Source: Spraguea lophii (taxonomy: Eukaryota > Microsporidia > Spragueidae). From it: a stretch of DNA of 44,041 nucleotides. Of the stretch, positions 9,504-19,249 are shown in pieces. Both the position numbers and the translations under genes were made by a program. The first letter of the stretch is position 1; each line of letters begins with the position of its first letter. The notes under the pieces were generated by a model. The model had not been told where the DNA came from. It was given only the letters and a program-made list of their open reading frames with translations, and searched no databases. The DNA lies in assembly GCA_001887945.1 (NCBI GenBank), contig LDOQ01000326.1, positions 1 through 44,041 on the forward strand, written 5' to 3'.

Positions 9504-10787
9504 ATGCAGAAAATGTTTTTATTGTTACCCATGAGTTTGTTAGAAAAGTCGTCTGCTATTATTAAATATGTAAATTCTAACATAAATTCTATATTTAAGG
9601 AAATAAATGGAGATCAATCTAAAATGGATAAGATTTTAGAAAAAATAGATGATGTCAAAAATAAATTGGGTTTGGATGAGGATAAATTGGTAAGGAGAAT
9701 AGATTTTATTTATAATTATATAAATAAAGAGAAGAAAAAAGAAGGTAGAGTAATATATATTTATGATGATAAACTTCGTTTTATCTTGAAGGAGAATATA
9801 GTAAAGCCTTTGGTTTTGCCGTATAAAACGATAGAAATAGAAAAATGTCCACACAAAATATTATTAGAATCTGAATATAATGGAGTTAAGGGTGAGATAG
9901 TGCATAATATGGTATTTGATAAAATTAAAAAAGTAACAAATGTGGAACATATATTTTACGAGGAATCCTTGACAGAGTATATAATGGTGGATATCATAGA
10001 ACATAGTTATAGAAGTTATATGCCTTTTGTGTGTTATTTTATAGTTTTCAATCAATGTGGTGAAATGTTTATTTTTGATATTTTGAAAAATAAAAAATGG
10101 ATAGAAAATTTTATTTGGTGTTGTAAACAAAAGAAAATTATGACTAAATCCTGTAGAAGAAAGATTGAGAAATATTTTAATACAAAAATAGGATGTTATA
10201 TTGAAGTGGAATATAAATACAAAGAAAATATTATAATAGATTATAGAATTAGACCAATATTGGATGAAATGGTAGATGAAATGAAGAGAAGAATATATTC
10301 TATGTTAGAAACTATAGATAAAAATAAATTTTATAAATTTACCATGGAAAATACAGAAGAATCAATCTGTGAAATAGAAGAAGAACAAACTGAATGTGAA
10401 GTGGTGAAATTAAGAAATTTTATTGCAAAAAATAATAATGAATCAAAAGAATATGTTATGGATGATTATCAATTGAGTTTAATACAAGCACATAGACCTA
10501 AGAGTTTGGATGAAATAAATGCTTTACTTCCTAAAATATCTCCATTATTGAGAGCTTGTTTAGGAGATTTTGTACGATTATTTGATAAAAAACAAAATAT
10601 TTTGGAAAATGAAGAGATTTTAAATAAAGTTATTGAGAACAAAAAACAATTTGTTGATAAAGAACCATCAGATATTTCAGAGAAAAAAGAAAAAAGACAT
10701 ATAAAAAAATTTAAATTAAAAATACAAACAAAAAAAGATAATGGTAAACCTAAGATTAAAAAAGGAGATAAAAGGAAGAAAAAATAA
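9504..10787 (+). CDS. RRP6: Rrp6-like nuclear exosome subunit, probably catalytically dead
   Basis: Protein of 427 aa against about 730 in yeast. The N-terminal helical part (1-90) fits PMC2NT. VDIIEHSYRSYMPFVC (162 on) aligns with the Rrp6 Exo-I motif VDLEHHSYRSF, and YRIRPILDEM (247-256) with WRIRPLPEEM of Exo III. Residues about 318-365 fit an HRDC domain (YQLSLIQAHRPKSLDEINAL), then a strongly basic tail. The catalytic set D-x-E, D, Y, D is broken: D163 is kept, the Glu is I165, the catalytic Tyr is E259 and the last Asp is R263, and the part holding the middle Asp is shortened. It should still bind the exosome core and its cofactor as a scaffold but hardly act as a 3'-5' exonuclease. The start could be the first or the fourth codon; both are Met. 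Confidence 0.8.
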   Translation: MQKMFLLLPMSLLEKSSAIIKYVNSNINSIFKEINGDQSKMDKILEKIDDVKNKLGLDEDKLVRRIDFIYNYINKEKKKEGRVIYIYDDKLRFILKENIVKPLVLPYKTIEIEKCPHKILLESEYNGVKGEIVHNMVFDKIKKVTNVEHIFYEESLTEYIMVDIIEHSYRSYMPFVCYFIVFNQCGEMFIFDILKNKKWIENFIWCCKQKKIMTKSCRRKIEKYFNTKIGCYIEVEYKYKENIIIDYRIRPILDEMVDEMKRRIYSMLETIDKNKFYKFTMENTEESICEIEEEQTECEVVKLRNFIAKNNNESKEYVMDDYQLSLIQAHRPKSLDEINALLPKISPLLRACLGDFVRLFDKKQNILENEEILNKVIENKKQFVDKEPSDISEKKEKRHIKKFKLKIQTKKDNGKPKIKKGDKRKKK

Positions 10788-11094
10788 ATCAAAAACAATG
10801 TTAAAATATTATTATTTATTTATAAAGAATATGTATTTTTATTACAATAAAAATTTATTGGATATTTTAATTATATGATTTGGATATAAAAATACAAAAG
10901 ACGTAATAATATTATATTTTAAATTAAGTGAATTTTTAATTAGATATTTATTTTAATCTTTTCTAATTTCTTTACTTTTTGGATAAAGCTTTCTGATCAG
11001 AAATATATTTTTAATTAAAATTTTCTTTGTTAAAATTTTTTAATTTGTAATGCCATACGGCAATCGTTATTTTTAGTTTTTGAAATATTCTTAA
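10788..11094. other. Intergenic AT-rich stretch
   Basis: Nothing recognisable beyond AT-rich DNA. An AATAAA at 10847 could serve as a 3' processing signal for the Rrp6 gene. Confidence 0.3.
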
Positions 11095-11660
11095 TAGTAC
11101 GTGTCGAATGCTCGTAAATTCATTGGTATCATCTTACTTTATGACCCGGATTTTTTACTGAAATTTATATTTATATAAGTTTTATGGCCGGCTGTGACAT
11201 ACCATGGTCTGTGACCTTTGGTTTTTCAAGCATATTTAAATTTATACAAACTGGTTTTGCTACAGATATGCATTGATTTTATCGTATCTTATGCTTCAGT
11301 ACGTTAGAATTTTGTGCATTATTTGTGTCATCGTATCTCTCCCAACTCTTAAAAATTCCTAACTCCTTTTTTGACATAATACTGGCCGAATCACAAACTA
11401 ATACAGGAATTGCCATTACATTAGCTAAATATTATTTTTATTTAGTGTATTATTATTGTAATAATTAAGACATACCATCGAATCCTTATACATTCAAACA
11501 TTTTTTCGAGCTTTTTATTTTTTATGATTCGAATTGTTAGGATTTTGCGTGTGGTTCGCGTTGTTCTCTCTGTTTTTATATAAGATTTTGATTTTTTTTG
11601 ACATAACATTTGCCGATTCATTAATAGACAGAATTCTTTCACAAAATTAACCAAATATCA
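11095..11660 (-). mobile_element. Mosaic of three decayed SINE fragments
   Basis: Three pieces of the SINE in the same orientation: a short one at about 11120-11152 (reads CATCTTACTTTATG on plus), a longer one at about 11175-11470 that begins at the 3' part (GGCCGGCTGTGACATACCATGGTCTGTGACC), and a third at about 11525-11660 that restarts in the middle of the body (GTTAGGATTTTGCGTGTGG). The order means separate insertions or duplications rather than one element. Confidence 0.65.
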
Positions 11661-12383
11661 AGAGGGTTCTCCTCCTCTAATGGGAGACGGAAACTCCTAG
11701 ATATCGTTATAACTGAACAACAATCTTTGATAAAAGTACATTGTATTATGTTAACACAATTTCACTGATTTTGTATTCGAAGAAATATTTCTAGGTTATT
11801 GATTAAAATCAACAACCTTTGAAATAATATTAGGTTTTCTTTGTCTCGAATGAAAAACAAGAAAAAAAGAGATATTCGATGTTGTTGAAGATTATTCAAA
11901 ATACAATATAATAAGAATGAGATACATCCAAATGTCAAATAATATTAAATCTTTATTTGAATTATTATTTTTAAACGATTTATATAAATGAAAATTCTTA
12001 ATACAAAAGTTTTTAATTGATTTTAAAGTTTTTTTTTGTTTCCTTTCAGAATAAGAAAAAATATTAAACGCAATATTTAATTTACAAAAATGCTCTAATA
12101 TGGAGAAATTTAAAATAAAAATACTGACAGTTTATATTAATTACTTTTTTAAATCAATAATGTTAGAAGAAAAGATTGAAATTTTTACGTTTTTATACGA
12201 AAGGTTATTTTTAAAACCTTCAATTTTTTATATTTCGAATCTTAATTCTTTAAAAACGTACAAAAGACGGTTATAAGAGTTTTTAACTATAATTATAAAT
12301 ATTATTTTTTAATCTAAATCGGGAATTTTATTCTTAATTAAAATATGATTTTTTGATTTAAAAGAATTTGGTTTACCAACCTC
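11661..12383. other. Intergenic AT-rich stretch
   Basis: About 720 bases without a supported gene. No tRNA, array or known repeat seen. Confidence 0.4.
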
Positions 12384-13385
12384 ATGTTAATTTTAAATTC
12401 TTTATTACAATATTTCAAGATGGGTATTTACATACAACCTTGTCTGGCTGGTATATATACCATACCACTTGAGCAAAGGAATGTAGTAATTTTAAATAAC
12501 AAAGGAAAATTAATACCCGAGGCATACTTATCTTATAATAATGGGAAGCAAATGTTTATGTTAAAACATACAGGATTAATACAGCCAGGCAACTATACTG
12601 GACATTTAATTATTAATACTAATATTTTTTTGAATATTGATAATCATATAGTGATTAAAAATCGTAAACCTGAATTTGAAAAATTCAACTTTCTTATAAA
12701 AACTAGTGGAAAATTTCCTATTGAAAATTATATAGGCATGCCTGAAGATGTACGTAAAGAAAAAATCATGAAATGGAAAGAAATAGCGACAAAATGGATT
12801 GTTAATATCGATGAAATTCCGATGCGAAACAAATATAAGGGTAGAAATAAAATCGAATTTATTTACAAATTAGCCCGTGCCTTTTTCAAAAGTGAGCTGG
12901 TTTTTTTTAAAAAAATTCAAGTATTTCAATCATACGATGCAAAAACCAAGAAACCCTTGAACAAATATTTTATCTACATGCTAGTCGATGACAAGCCCTC
13001 TCTGCGGGACAGAAATATGAAAAAATGTGAAAATAATGTTGAAGCCGATTCTTTCGGACGGTCAAAAATAATAAGAGAAGAAAGCGAAGAATCTGATGAG
13101 TATTTTATTTATATACGATTGTTACAAATTGTTATTCATAGCAATACATCTGGAGATATACTAAATGATATTAAACTAACCTTTGATGATTATCTCGTTC
13201 ACGCTATAGATATTAATGGTAAAGAAATGAAAGATGTCTATTTTACATTTGAACCTGTTGAGCTTTCAACATACAATATCAATGGGAAGCCAATTCCCAA
13301 AGCGACTATAGTCGTAGACGGTCAAGGATTCCCCGAACAAGATGATAGTGATGATGAAATGATTGAATATCTATTTGCTAATTAA
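12384..13385 (+). CDS. Unrecognised 333-aa protein
   Basis: A long open frame with more balanced codon use than its AT-rich flanks. The start may be the first Met or M13 (12420, MGIYIQPCLAG). The product has a beta-rich N-terminal part (about 13-110), a mixed central part with Lys/Arg, a Ser/Glu-rich stretch (SEESDEYF, about 234-241), a further beta-like part, and an acidic tail (EQDDSDDEMIEY). There is no transmembrane segment and at best a weak signal sequence. I recognise no family. It stands alone between two long gene-free stretches. Confidence 0.6.
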   Translation: MLILNSLLQYFKMGIYIQPCLAGIYTIPLEQRNVVILNNKGKLIPEAYLSYNNGKQMFMLKHTGLIQPGNYTGHLIINTNIFLNIDNHIVIKNRKPEFEKFNFLIKTSGKFPIENYIGMPEDVRKEKIMKWKEIATKWIVNIDEIPMRNKYKGRNKIEFIYKLARAFFKSELVFFKKIQVFQSYDAKTKKPLNKYFIYMLVDDKPSLRDRNMKKCENNVEADSFGRSKIIREESEESDEYFIYIRLLQIVIHSNTSGDILNDIKLTFDDYLVHAIDINGKEMKDVYFTFEPVELSTYNINGKPIPKATIVVDGQGFPEQDDSDDEMIEYLFAN

Positions 13386-13988
13386 ATCTTCTATAAGTTA
13401 TTGAACTATCATATTGTTAAATATACATTTAATAATATATGTTTATTTTATTTAATTGTATTATATTGATTGATTTTATTTAAAACATTCATTTTTTATT
13501 ATAGTATACTTTTAAAATCATATCTTTTATTATTTAAAGATGAATGTCATCAAAGCTAAAATAGATATATTATTATTTAATGTTTATTTATCATTTAAAT
13601 TAAGCGTTTTTTATAATGATCAATTTTTTTTTGTTATAGAAAATTACCTTGTAAACTTTCAATAAAATGACGCTTTGATTTTATATTTTAAATATTTTTG
13701 TTAAAAATTTAAATGGTATTTTTCCAATTTATCATTATCATTTTTAATTTAACATTTTATATTTTAACACGTGGTAATATTATATATAAAATATAAAATT
13801 ATTTATTATCCCTTTCATTTGTTATATTTAAAATAATTTCTTTTTTTAAAAAAATAGAAAACTTTCATCGGTTTCTAGAACTTTTTATATTTCATTTATT
13901 TGTAAAGTTAATGATGTCAGTAGATATGTTTTGATAAACTAAAATGTGATTTTTAATTATTATATATACAAAAATAATCCAATTAAAT
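13386..13988. other. Intergenic AT-rich stretch
   Basis: About 600 bases without a supported gene; nothing recognised. Confidence 0.4.
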
Positions 13989-15506
13989 ATGGAAAACAAA
14001 GATGAGAGAATTAAACATATCGAAAATGTATTAGAATATGATTTATATAGCAAAACAGGCAATTATTTGACGTTGCCGAAAACGAAAATCCTATCAATTG
14101 CATATCCCTGTTTTTTCAGTTTATTATTCTTTCTAATTTCTATTACATTCTATAGTTTGAAGAGTTGGCATGATTATAGACTTATAGGATTCTATTTTTT
14201 TATATTTCTAGGATTGTGGTTTTTGTTAGAACTTATTCTAAAGATGATACAGAAATTTTATGAGAAAAAAGATCCAACGACATTTTTTGTTTTTTTCTTG
14301 AACCAAAACTCTTTTTTCTTAGTATTTTCATCGTCGCTTTTTATTTGTAGCCTTTTAGCTTTTCTGTTTGATAAAAGTAAAGATTTAGAAAAATTGGTAT
14401 CAGGAAAACAGGAAATATTAAATGCGAAGAATGCGATTGGTTACCCATCAATTTTATTGGCAGTTGCTTCTGTTTTATTTGTTATTTTACTGACAAAGCT
14501 AACGTTACAATATGTAAATTTTAGAATCCACAGAGATTATTACAATTCGAGAATTGAAGAGAACGAAAAAAACGTAAGATGTCTTATCAATCTTAATGGA
14601 ATAATGAACGAACAATTGATACCGGATTTAGGTGCCTGGGCTGGAATAATTTTTCAAAACTTAAAAAACGGTGAAGAATTATCAATTTCTGATTTTATGA
14701 GAATTTTTGGATCTGAAGAAGGTGAAGAAATGTTTTATTTGTTTGATGAAGATAGAAGTGGTTTTGTGTCGAAAGAAGAATTTGTTAAAAGATATCTATC
14801 TCTGTTTAAAGAGAAACAAATACTTCGTTTAGCACTTATAGAAAATGCACAAGGAATGTTTAAACTTAAACTTATAATATACATTCTAGCCATCCCCATT
14901 GCTACATTCTTAGTTTTTACATGTATCGGAAGGAAAAGCGTTTTTACAGCAGGGTTAAATATGGTAACTACCGGTATTATATTTCCATTGAGTTTTATAT
15001 TTGGTAACATGCTCTCAGATATATTTCAATCTCTTATCTTTATTTTCATAATAAGACCATTTGATATTGGAGATAAAATAGAAGTAAGTAAGAATGAATA
15101 TACAGTATACGAAATGGGATTGTTATATTCCACACTTATCTGTGATTCAAAATTCCACAATATTAGCAATGAAATTTTACGAAAAGAACCAATAACCAAT
15201 TTAAGAAGAAGTAAATACATAACAGAAGAATTTAAGAATAAGTTTAGTTATGATTCTGTTATAGGAAAATTACAGAAATTAGAAGACGAAATAGACAAAT
15301 TTTTGGCCAGTCATAGAAAAATATATAACAAAAAATCGGAAATACGTGATATAAACATTACAGACCAGGGAACTGCTTTAGAACTTATAATTAGTATCAA
15401 ATTACTCTGCCCATATCAAGAGGTTCAAGAAGCCAAAATTAGAAAAAATGTAATTACTTTAGAACTACATAAAATAATCAAAAGTTTAGAAATTGAATAC
15501 AAATAA
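13989..15506 (+). CDS. MscS-family mechanosensitive channel with EF hand
   Basis: Protein of 505 aa. Four hydrophobic segments lie in the first 175 residues, then a soluble part with one canonical EF-hand loop (DEDRSGFVSKEE, about 250-261, Asp at 1 and 3, Gly at 6, Glu at 12), then two further helices and the MscS core: a pore-helix region (about 315-350, GNMLSDIFQSLIFIF) and RPFDIGDKIEV of the beta domain. This is the layout of fungal Msy1/Msy2 channels, which sit in ER membranes and answer hypo-osmotic swelling with calcium control. The beta domain is shortened and followed by a Lys/Glu-rich tail. It differs from the bacterial-type MscS that other microsporidia gained by transfer. A role in turgor or spore osmotic stress is inference. 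Confidence 0.85.
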   Translation: MENKDERIKHIENVLEYDLYSKTGNYLTLPKTKILSIAYPCFFSLLFFLISITFYSLKSWHDYRLIGFYFFIFLGLWFLLELILKMIQKFYEKKDPTTFFVFFLNQNSFFLVFSSSLFICSLLAFLFDKSKDLEKLVSGKQEILNAKNAIGYPSILLAVASVLFVILLTKLTLQYVNFRIHRDYYNSRIEENEKNVRCLINLNGIMNEQLIPDLGAWAGIIFQNLKNGEELSISDFMRIFGSEEGEEMFYLFDEDRSGFVSKEEFVKRYLSLFKEKQILRLALIENAQGMFKLKLIIYILAIPIATFLVFTCIGRKSVFTAGLNMVTTGIIFPLSFIFGNMLSDIFQSLIFIFIIRPFDIGDKIEVSKNEYTVYEMGLLYSTLICDSKFHNISNEILRKEPITNLRRSKYITEEFKNKFSYDSVIGKLQKLEDEIDKFLASHRKIYNKKSEIRDINITDQGTALELIISIKLLCPYQEVQEAKIRKNVITLELHKIIKSLEIEYK

Positions 15507-15584
15507 AAAGAATAAAAGATTTTTACTCCTAATATTCATTTATCCTAACATTATTTTATTTTACAAATTCTTAATAATTTATTA

Positions 15585-15587
15585 CCC
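15585..15587 (+). promoter_or_regulatory. CCC start signal of the Rad51-like gene
   Basis: CCC two bases before the ATG at 15590. Confidence 0.4.
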
Positions 15588-15589
15588 AA

Positions 15590-16189
15590 ATGGATTTGCC
15601 AATCTCCGGAATAACAGAATTCTATGGAAAATATGGAAGTGGAAAAACCAGTATAATATTTGATATAATAAAAAATAGAAATACATTATACATCAATACA
15701 AAAACCTTCCCGATTAAAAAGTTTATAAATTTTGTATCAAAAATAGAAATTATTAAACATATATGGAAGGACAAAGAGATCATAAATAGTTTAGATAAGC
15801 TGACAATAAAAAACATAGAATCCATTTATGAATTGTATTTTTTTATAAATTATCATCTAATTACTTTTATAAAATATATTAATATAGAATTTTTGATTAT
15901 TGATTCTTTAGATTATTTAGCTTCTATCGATAAATTAAAATATAAGGAACTTTTTGAATTTATAAATAATCTGAAGATTATACATAGAGATTATAATATA
16001 AAAATTATTATTCTTAATTCTTATAGAGATTTAGGCTTGGGATTTAATTATATGATAAATACAAGATATTTTGTAAAAAAAATAAATAATAGGCATTTTA
16101 TTGAGCTTGTAAGATCTCCTGATAGAAATAATTTTAAAATAGAATTTATTATTTATAAACATCATATGGAATATAAGCAAAAAGAATGA
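15590..16189 (+). CDS. Small Rad51/RecA-fold ATPase, Rad51-paralogue-like
   Basis: Protein of 199 aa. It opens with LPISGITEFYGKYGSGKTS, the lead-in and Walker A (13-21) of the Rad51/RadB family (compare GGITEIYGE.GSGKTQ). A Walker B of the form hhhhDS lies at 101-106 (FLIIDS) and IKIIILNSYRDLG resembles the strand that follows in Rad51 paralogues. It lacks the N-terminal helix-hairpin domain of Rad51 itself, so a reduced paralogue (Rad55/Rad57/Xrcc3-like) that helps Rad51 filaments is more likely than the recombinase. Which paralogue cannot be told. It is 83 bases behind the MscS gene. Confidence 0.65.
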   Translation: MDLPISGITEFYGKYGSGKTSIIFDIIKNRNTLYINTKTFPIKKFINFVSKIEIIKHIWKDKEIINSLDKLTIKNIESIYELYFFINYHLITFIKYINIEFLIIDSLDYLASIDKLKYKELFEFINNLKIIHRDYNIKIIILNSYRDLGLGFNYMINTRYFVKKINNRHFIELVRSPDRNNFKIEFIIYKHHMEYKQKE

Positions 16190-16242
16190 TAATTTAAATT
16201 TGATATGTAAATGAATATAAAATTATAACGCTATGAAAATAT

Positions 16243-16680
16243 TTATAAATTATTTAATGAATTATCAGTTTTTTTATATTTCACTTTTAATGAATTATAT
16301 TTTTCTGCGTCAAATGATTTTATTTTTGACATAATGGATGAAATTTTTTGTGGATTATTCTTTTCTTCTCTTTTATATTTTGCTTTGATTTGTTTACGTG
16401 TTTTATTATCAAATAGTTCACTAATCAGAGTAAATTCCAATCCACAAATTTCTAGAGCGTTAAAAAAGAGCTCATTTTCAGTTATAGTCCATCTGGGAAA
16501 TTTTGCTCGTTTTCTAAATGTGTGTGATGTTATTATTTCTTCATCGAGTAGTCTTTCTCCATCTTCAGATTTTTTCTTTTTTATTCTTTTTGAAAAATTA
16601 GAATTTTTTAAATAGTGAGATAAATTTAAATCCATTGGGGTAGAAAGGAGTAAATTTTTATATTTTATTTTTATTGTCAT
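16243..16680 (-). CDS. BDP1: TFIIIB subunit Bdp1 (B''), reduced
   Basis: Protein of 145 aa, far shorter than yeast Bdp1 (594 aa). Residues about 60-112 are a Myb/SANT domain of the Bdp1 type: RWTITENELFFNALEICG, then FTLISELFDNKTRKQIKAKY and KREEKNNPQKI, matching the family pattern of Trp, Phe, LFP.RTR.QIK.K and KREE..NP. Bdp1 joins TBP and Brf1 on Pol III promoters. Only the SANT core and short flanks remain, which would be the part contacting TBP-DNA and Brf1. It converges on the Rad51-like gene with 53 bases between stops. Confidence 0.85.
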   Translation of the reverse strand: MTIKIKYKNLLLSTPMDLNLSHYLKNSNFSKRIKKKKSEDGERLLDEEIITSHTFRKRAKFPRWTITENELFFNALEICGLEFTLISELFDNKTRKQIKAKYKREEKNNPQKISSIMSKIKSFDAEKYNSLKVKYKKTDNSLNNL

Positions 16681-16879
16681 GTTTCAAAATGATCTTACCG
16701 TATTAAAAAATAATATATATTTAATTGTTTATTTTTATGTATTTAATTATTTTAAATACATATAAAATGTGCATCCGGCAGAAATGCACATTGCATTTTT
16801 TTGTTCGAATCCTTATGAATACATTTTTTTATAAATTTTAAAAATATTTGAATAAAAACTTTTATACTAAAATATTATT

Positions 16880-17620
16880 TTATTTAAAATAATCTAAAAA
16901 TTCTTTTTTTCCTTGTGAAGTAACTGATGAAATACAAAAAGTAGTCATATCTTTATAGAATTCTTCAAAATGCAAAGATAATGATGATAACATTGGTGTC
17001 CTTGCATCTTCTTCAGGCAAATCTTTTCTAAAATTATCAGAGTCTTTCATCCATTCAATTTCTGAAGTATCGACTAGATCTATTTTGTTAAAAATACAAT
17101 ATGTTTTGATATCATATCGGCTATGCAGTGAGGCTGCAAATAACATATTCGAAATAAAAACTGTATGTCTTTTTGATTCTCTTGAATCCATTACAAATAA
17201 AAGATTTAAATCATAACCTAATTTTTTTAGAGAATCTACTAATACTAATCCACCTGATGACCAAATAAAAGCTTCTATTTGACCAGGGGTATCTATAATA
17301 ATATATTGTGAATCTATTTCGTTTAAATATGCATTTATGTTTAATAAGAAAAGATTAATAGCTGTAATAATAGCACCATTCGGACCTAAATTCTGCTTTT
17401 GCATAAGTTCATCATAATTTATTTTTTCTCTTATATCTAAATTTAAAGGCATCAGTGTATTAATCACAGCAGGATCTAAATTGATACTGTATACTTTTTT
17501 ATTTAATCCTGTTATTGGATCTATTTCAATGTTATCTTGTGATAACCAATTGTATAATTTAGTACAAAATGTTGTTTTTCCACTACCAGCCATTCCAACA
17601 ACTAAAAATATTTTTTTCAT
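16880..17620 (-). CDS. GPN1: GPN-loop GTPase 1 (Npa3)
   Basis: Protein of 246 aa if started at the internal ATG at 17620; an in-frame ATG at 17692 would add 24 residues encoded by SINE head sequence, so I prefer 17620, which has CCCCCA just before it. Motifs: P-loop GMAGSGKTT (9-17), NLDPAV, the diagnostic GPN at 79-81 (LGPNGAI), DTPGQ, a long GPN1-type EIEWMKDSDNF and FNKIDLVD for guanine. GPN1 is needed to assemble RNA polymerase II and bring it into the nucleus. The acidic C-terminal tail of yeast Npa3 (385 aa) is missing. Confidence 0.92.
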   Translation of the reverse strand: MKKIFLVVGMAGSGKTTFCTKLYNWLSQDNIEIDPITGLNKKVYSINLDPAVINTLMPLNLDIREKINYDELMQKQNLGPNGAIITAINLFLLNINAYLNEIDSQYIIIDTPGQIEAFIWSSGGLVLVDSLKKLGYDLNLLFVMDSRESKRHTVFISNMLFAASLHSRYDIKTYCIFNKIDLVDTSEIEWMKDSDNFRKDLPEEDARTPMLSSLSLHFEEFYKDMTTFCISSVTSQGKKEFLDYFK

Positions 17621-17621
17621 T

Positions 17622-17626
17622 GGGGG
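17622..17626 (-). promoter_or_regulatory. CCC start signal of GPN1
   Basis: CCCCC on the minus strand one base before the ATG at 17620; it decides between this start and the one at 17692. Confidence 0.5.
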
Positions 17627-17655
17627 AAAATTATCTTTTTCTATAAAAATATTTT

Positions 17656-18106
17656 GAGGCTGTCTGATTGAATGATTTTGGGAGATGACCAAATCCCAGG
17701 TCTAGTGGGTTTGAATTCCTCATCCGGAAAAAATTTAAAATAAAAAATAATAAAAAAATAGTTGGGTGATTAATATTTGATAGCATAGCTTTACGCTGCC
17801 TTATAGAATAGTTTAATACTAGACCAAGGTAATATTTAGTTGATGTAATTGAAATCCCTGTATTTGGTTGTGATTTGGTCAGTATTATGCCAAGAAAGAG
17901 GGCAATAATTTTAAAAAGGTGAAAGATGCGGTAACACACACCATACATAAAATTCTAACGCTCTGTGGCATAAAATATGATAAGGCTAATATATATCTAG
18001 TAAAAACAAATAGTAAAAGTTTAAATATGATTTAATAGCCAATCATCATAGATTACGGCAGACCATAACTACCCAGGAAACTTTTATAAATAAAAATTTG
18101 ATTTGA
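17656..18106 (+). mobile_element. tRNA-derived SINE, decayed full-length copy next to GPN1
   Basis: The head (about 17656-17725) keeps the B box as GGGTTTGAATTCCTCATCCGG and the paired TTTTGGG / AAATCCCAGG stems. The body follows to about 18100 (CAGGAAACTTTTATAAATAAAAATTTGATT). It begins only about 35 bases upstream of the GPN1 ATG and points away from it, so the head region with its Pol III boxes lies where the GPN1 promoter should be. Confidence 0.8.
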
Positions 18107-18555
18107 AAATGTATTTTTCAATTAACTCCTTATTTTATCGTTTCATACGTCTATCTTTAGGATAATATTTTTAGTTTTCTATGTAACTTACGAAACATAT
18201 TACAAAAAATTATAATATTTTATTATTATTATCACTCTTTTATAATGAAAACATAGAATAGGTATAAGTCTTTAGATAATGTTCATTCCTTTCAAATCCT
18301 AAATATGATTGTTGCTATATAATTATCTTATTAATATAATATCGATAATCATTTTTAAAATGGCATAATTATAAAATTTGGTTATCATATCTCATTTTAA
18401 GAATGTAGACAATGAAAAGTAATTAAATTTTTTTCTGACAAATGCTTTCCACGAAACTTTAAACAAAGCCTGGATATCAGAATTTAACATTATTTCAATA
18501 TGTATAAACTGTATGCAAATAACGCGAAATTATAGTTATAAACAATATATTATAT
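18107..18555. other. Intergenic AT-rich stretch
   Basis: No gene or repeat recognised in about 450 bases. Confidence 0.4.
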
Positions 18556-18828
18556 TTATAACAACTTAAAGCTTTTAATTAGATTGTCTATATCTTTTTT
18601 TGCTTTAATTTTTAGTTGTTTCTTAATTTTTTCTATGTACTCATTTAATAAAATCATTTCTTTTTCAAATCTTTCAGTTCCAGCCAATCTATGAAGTAGC
18701 CTCAGTGATTTAGAAACCTGATAACATCTTTCTATCTTTAAATCTTTGCAGATTAAGAATGCTAATCTAATTTCCTGTTGGTTTAAACGTTTCTTTACCT
18801 TAGATGAATAACGTTGAATATTTATCAT
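18556..18828 (-). CDS. Small basic hypothetical protein
   Basis: Protein of 90 aa, strongly basic and predicted almost wholly helical, with evenly spaced Leu/Ile (RLAFLICKDLKIERCYQVSK, later MILLNEYIEKIKKQLKIK). No membrane segment and no zinc motif. The codon pattern is coherent over the whole length and it is isolated by about 450 bases on each side, which favours a real gene. It could be a small RNA- or DNA-binding or ribosome-linked protein; I do not recognise it. Confidence 0.5.
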   Translation of the reverse strand: MINIQRYSSKVKKRLNQQEIRLAFLICKDLKIERCYQVSKSLRLLHRLAGTERFEKEMILLNEYIEKIKKQLKIKAKKDIDNLIKSFKLL

Positions 18829-19249
18829 GTGTTATATTTTGTTTGCATATATAAGTTTGTTTCATATGAATATGCGTGGTATCATAAAAATTTAAACCTC
18901 ATTTTTGAAAAAATTACCCGTACTGGAATCATAAATTAACTTTTTAAGAATACGTATTAATGTTTAAAGTGATAATAATATAATATTTATAAGGGATATA
19001 TCAAAAGTTAATCTTTTGAATTTAAAAACAAAAATCAATGTAAAGATTACGTTGTCAAATGTCTATTATGTTTTTAGAATTTACGCGAACTGTCAATACC
19101 TGTGATTAAATCCTGAAAAAAAGAATTTTATTAAACAAAAGACTTTATTTTACGTTTATAGGTATGCAAACGTTATTTGAAATAACTTTGTCTTTTTTTG
19201 GTATTATCTAATTAATTTTAAGTTTAAATAATAAGTTTGATGTCATAAC
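18829..19249. other. Divergent intergenic region upstream of the WOPR gene
   Basis: About 420 bases between two divergent genes; AT-rich, no repeat or RNA gene seen. Confidence 0.4.
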
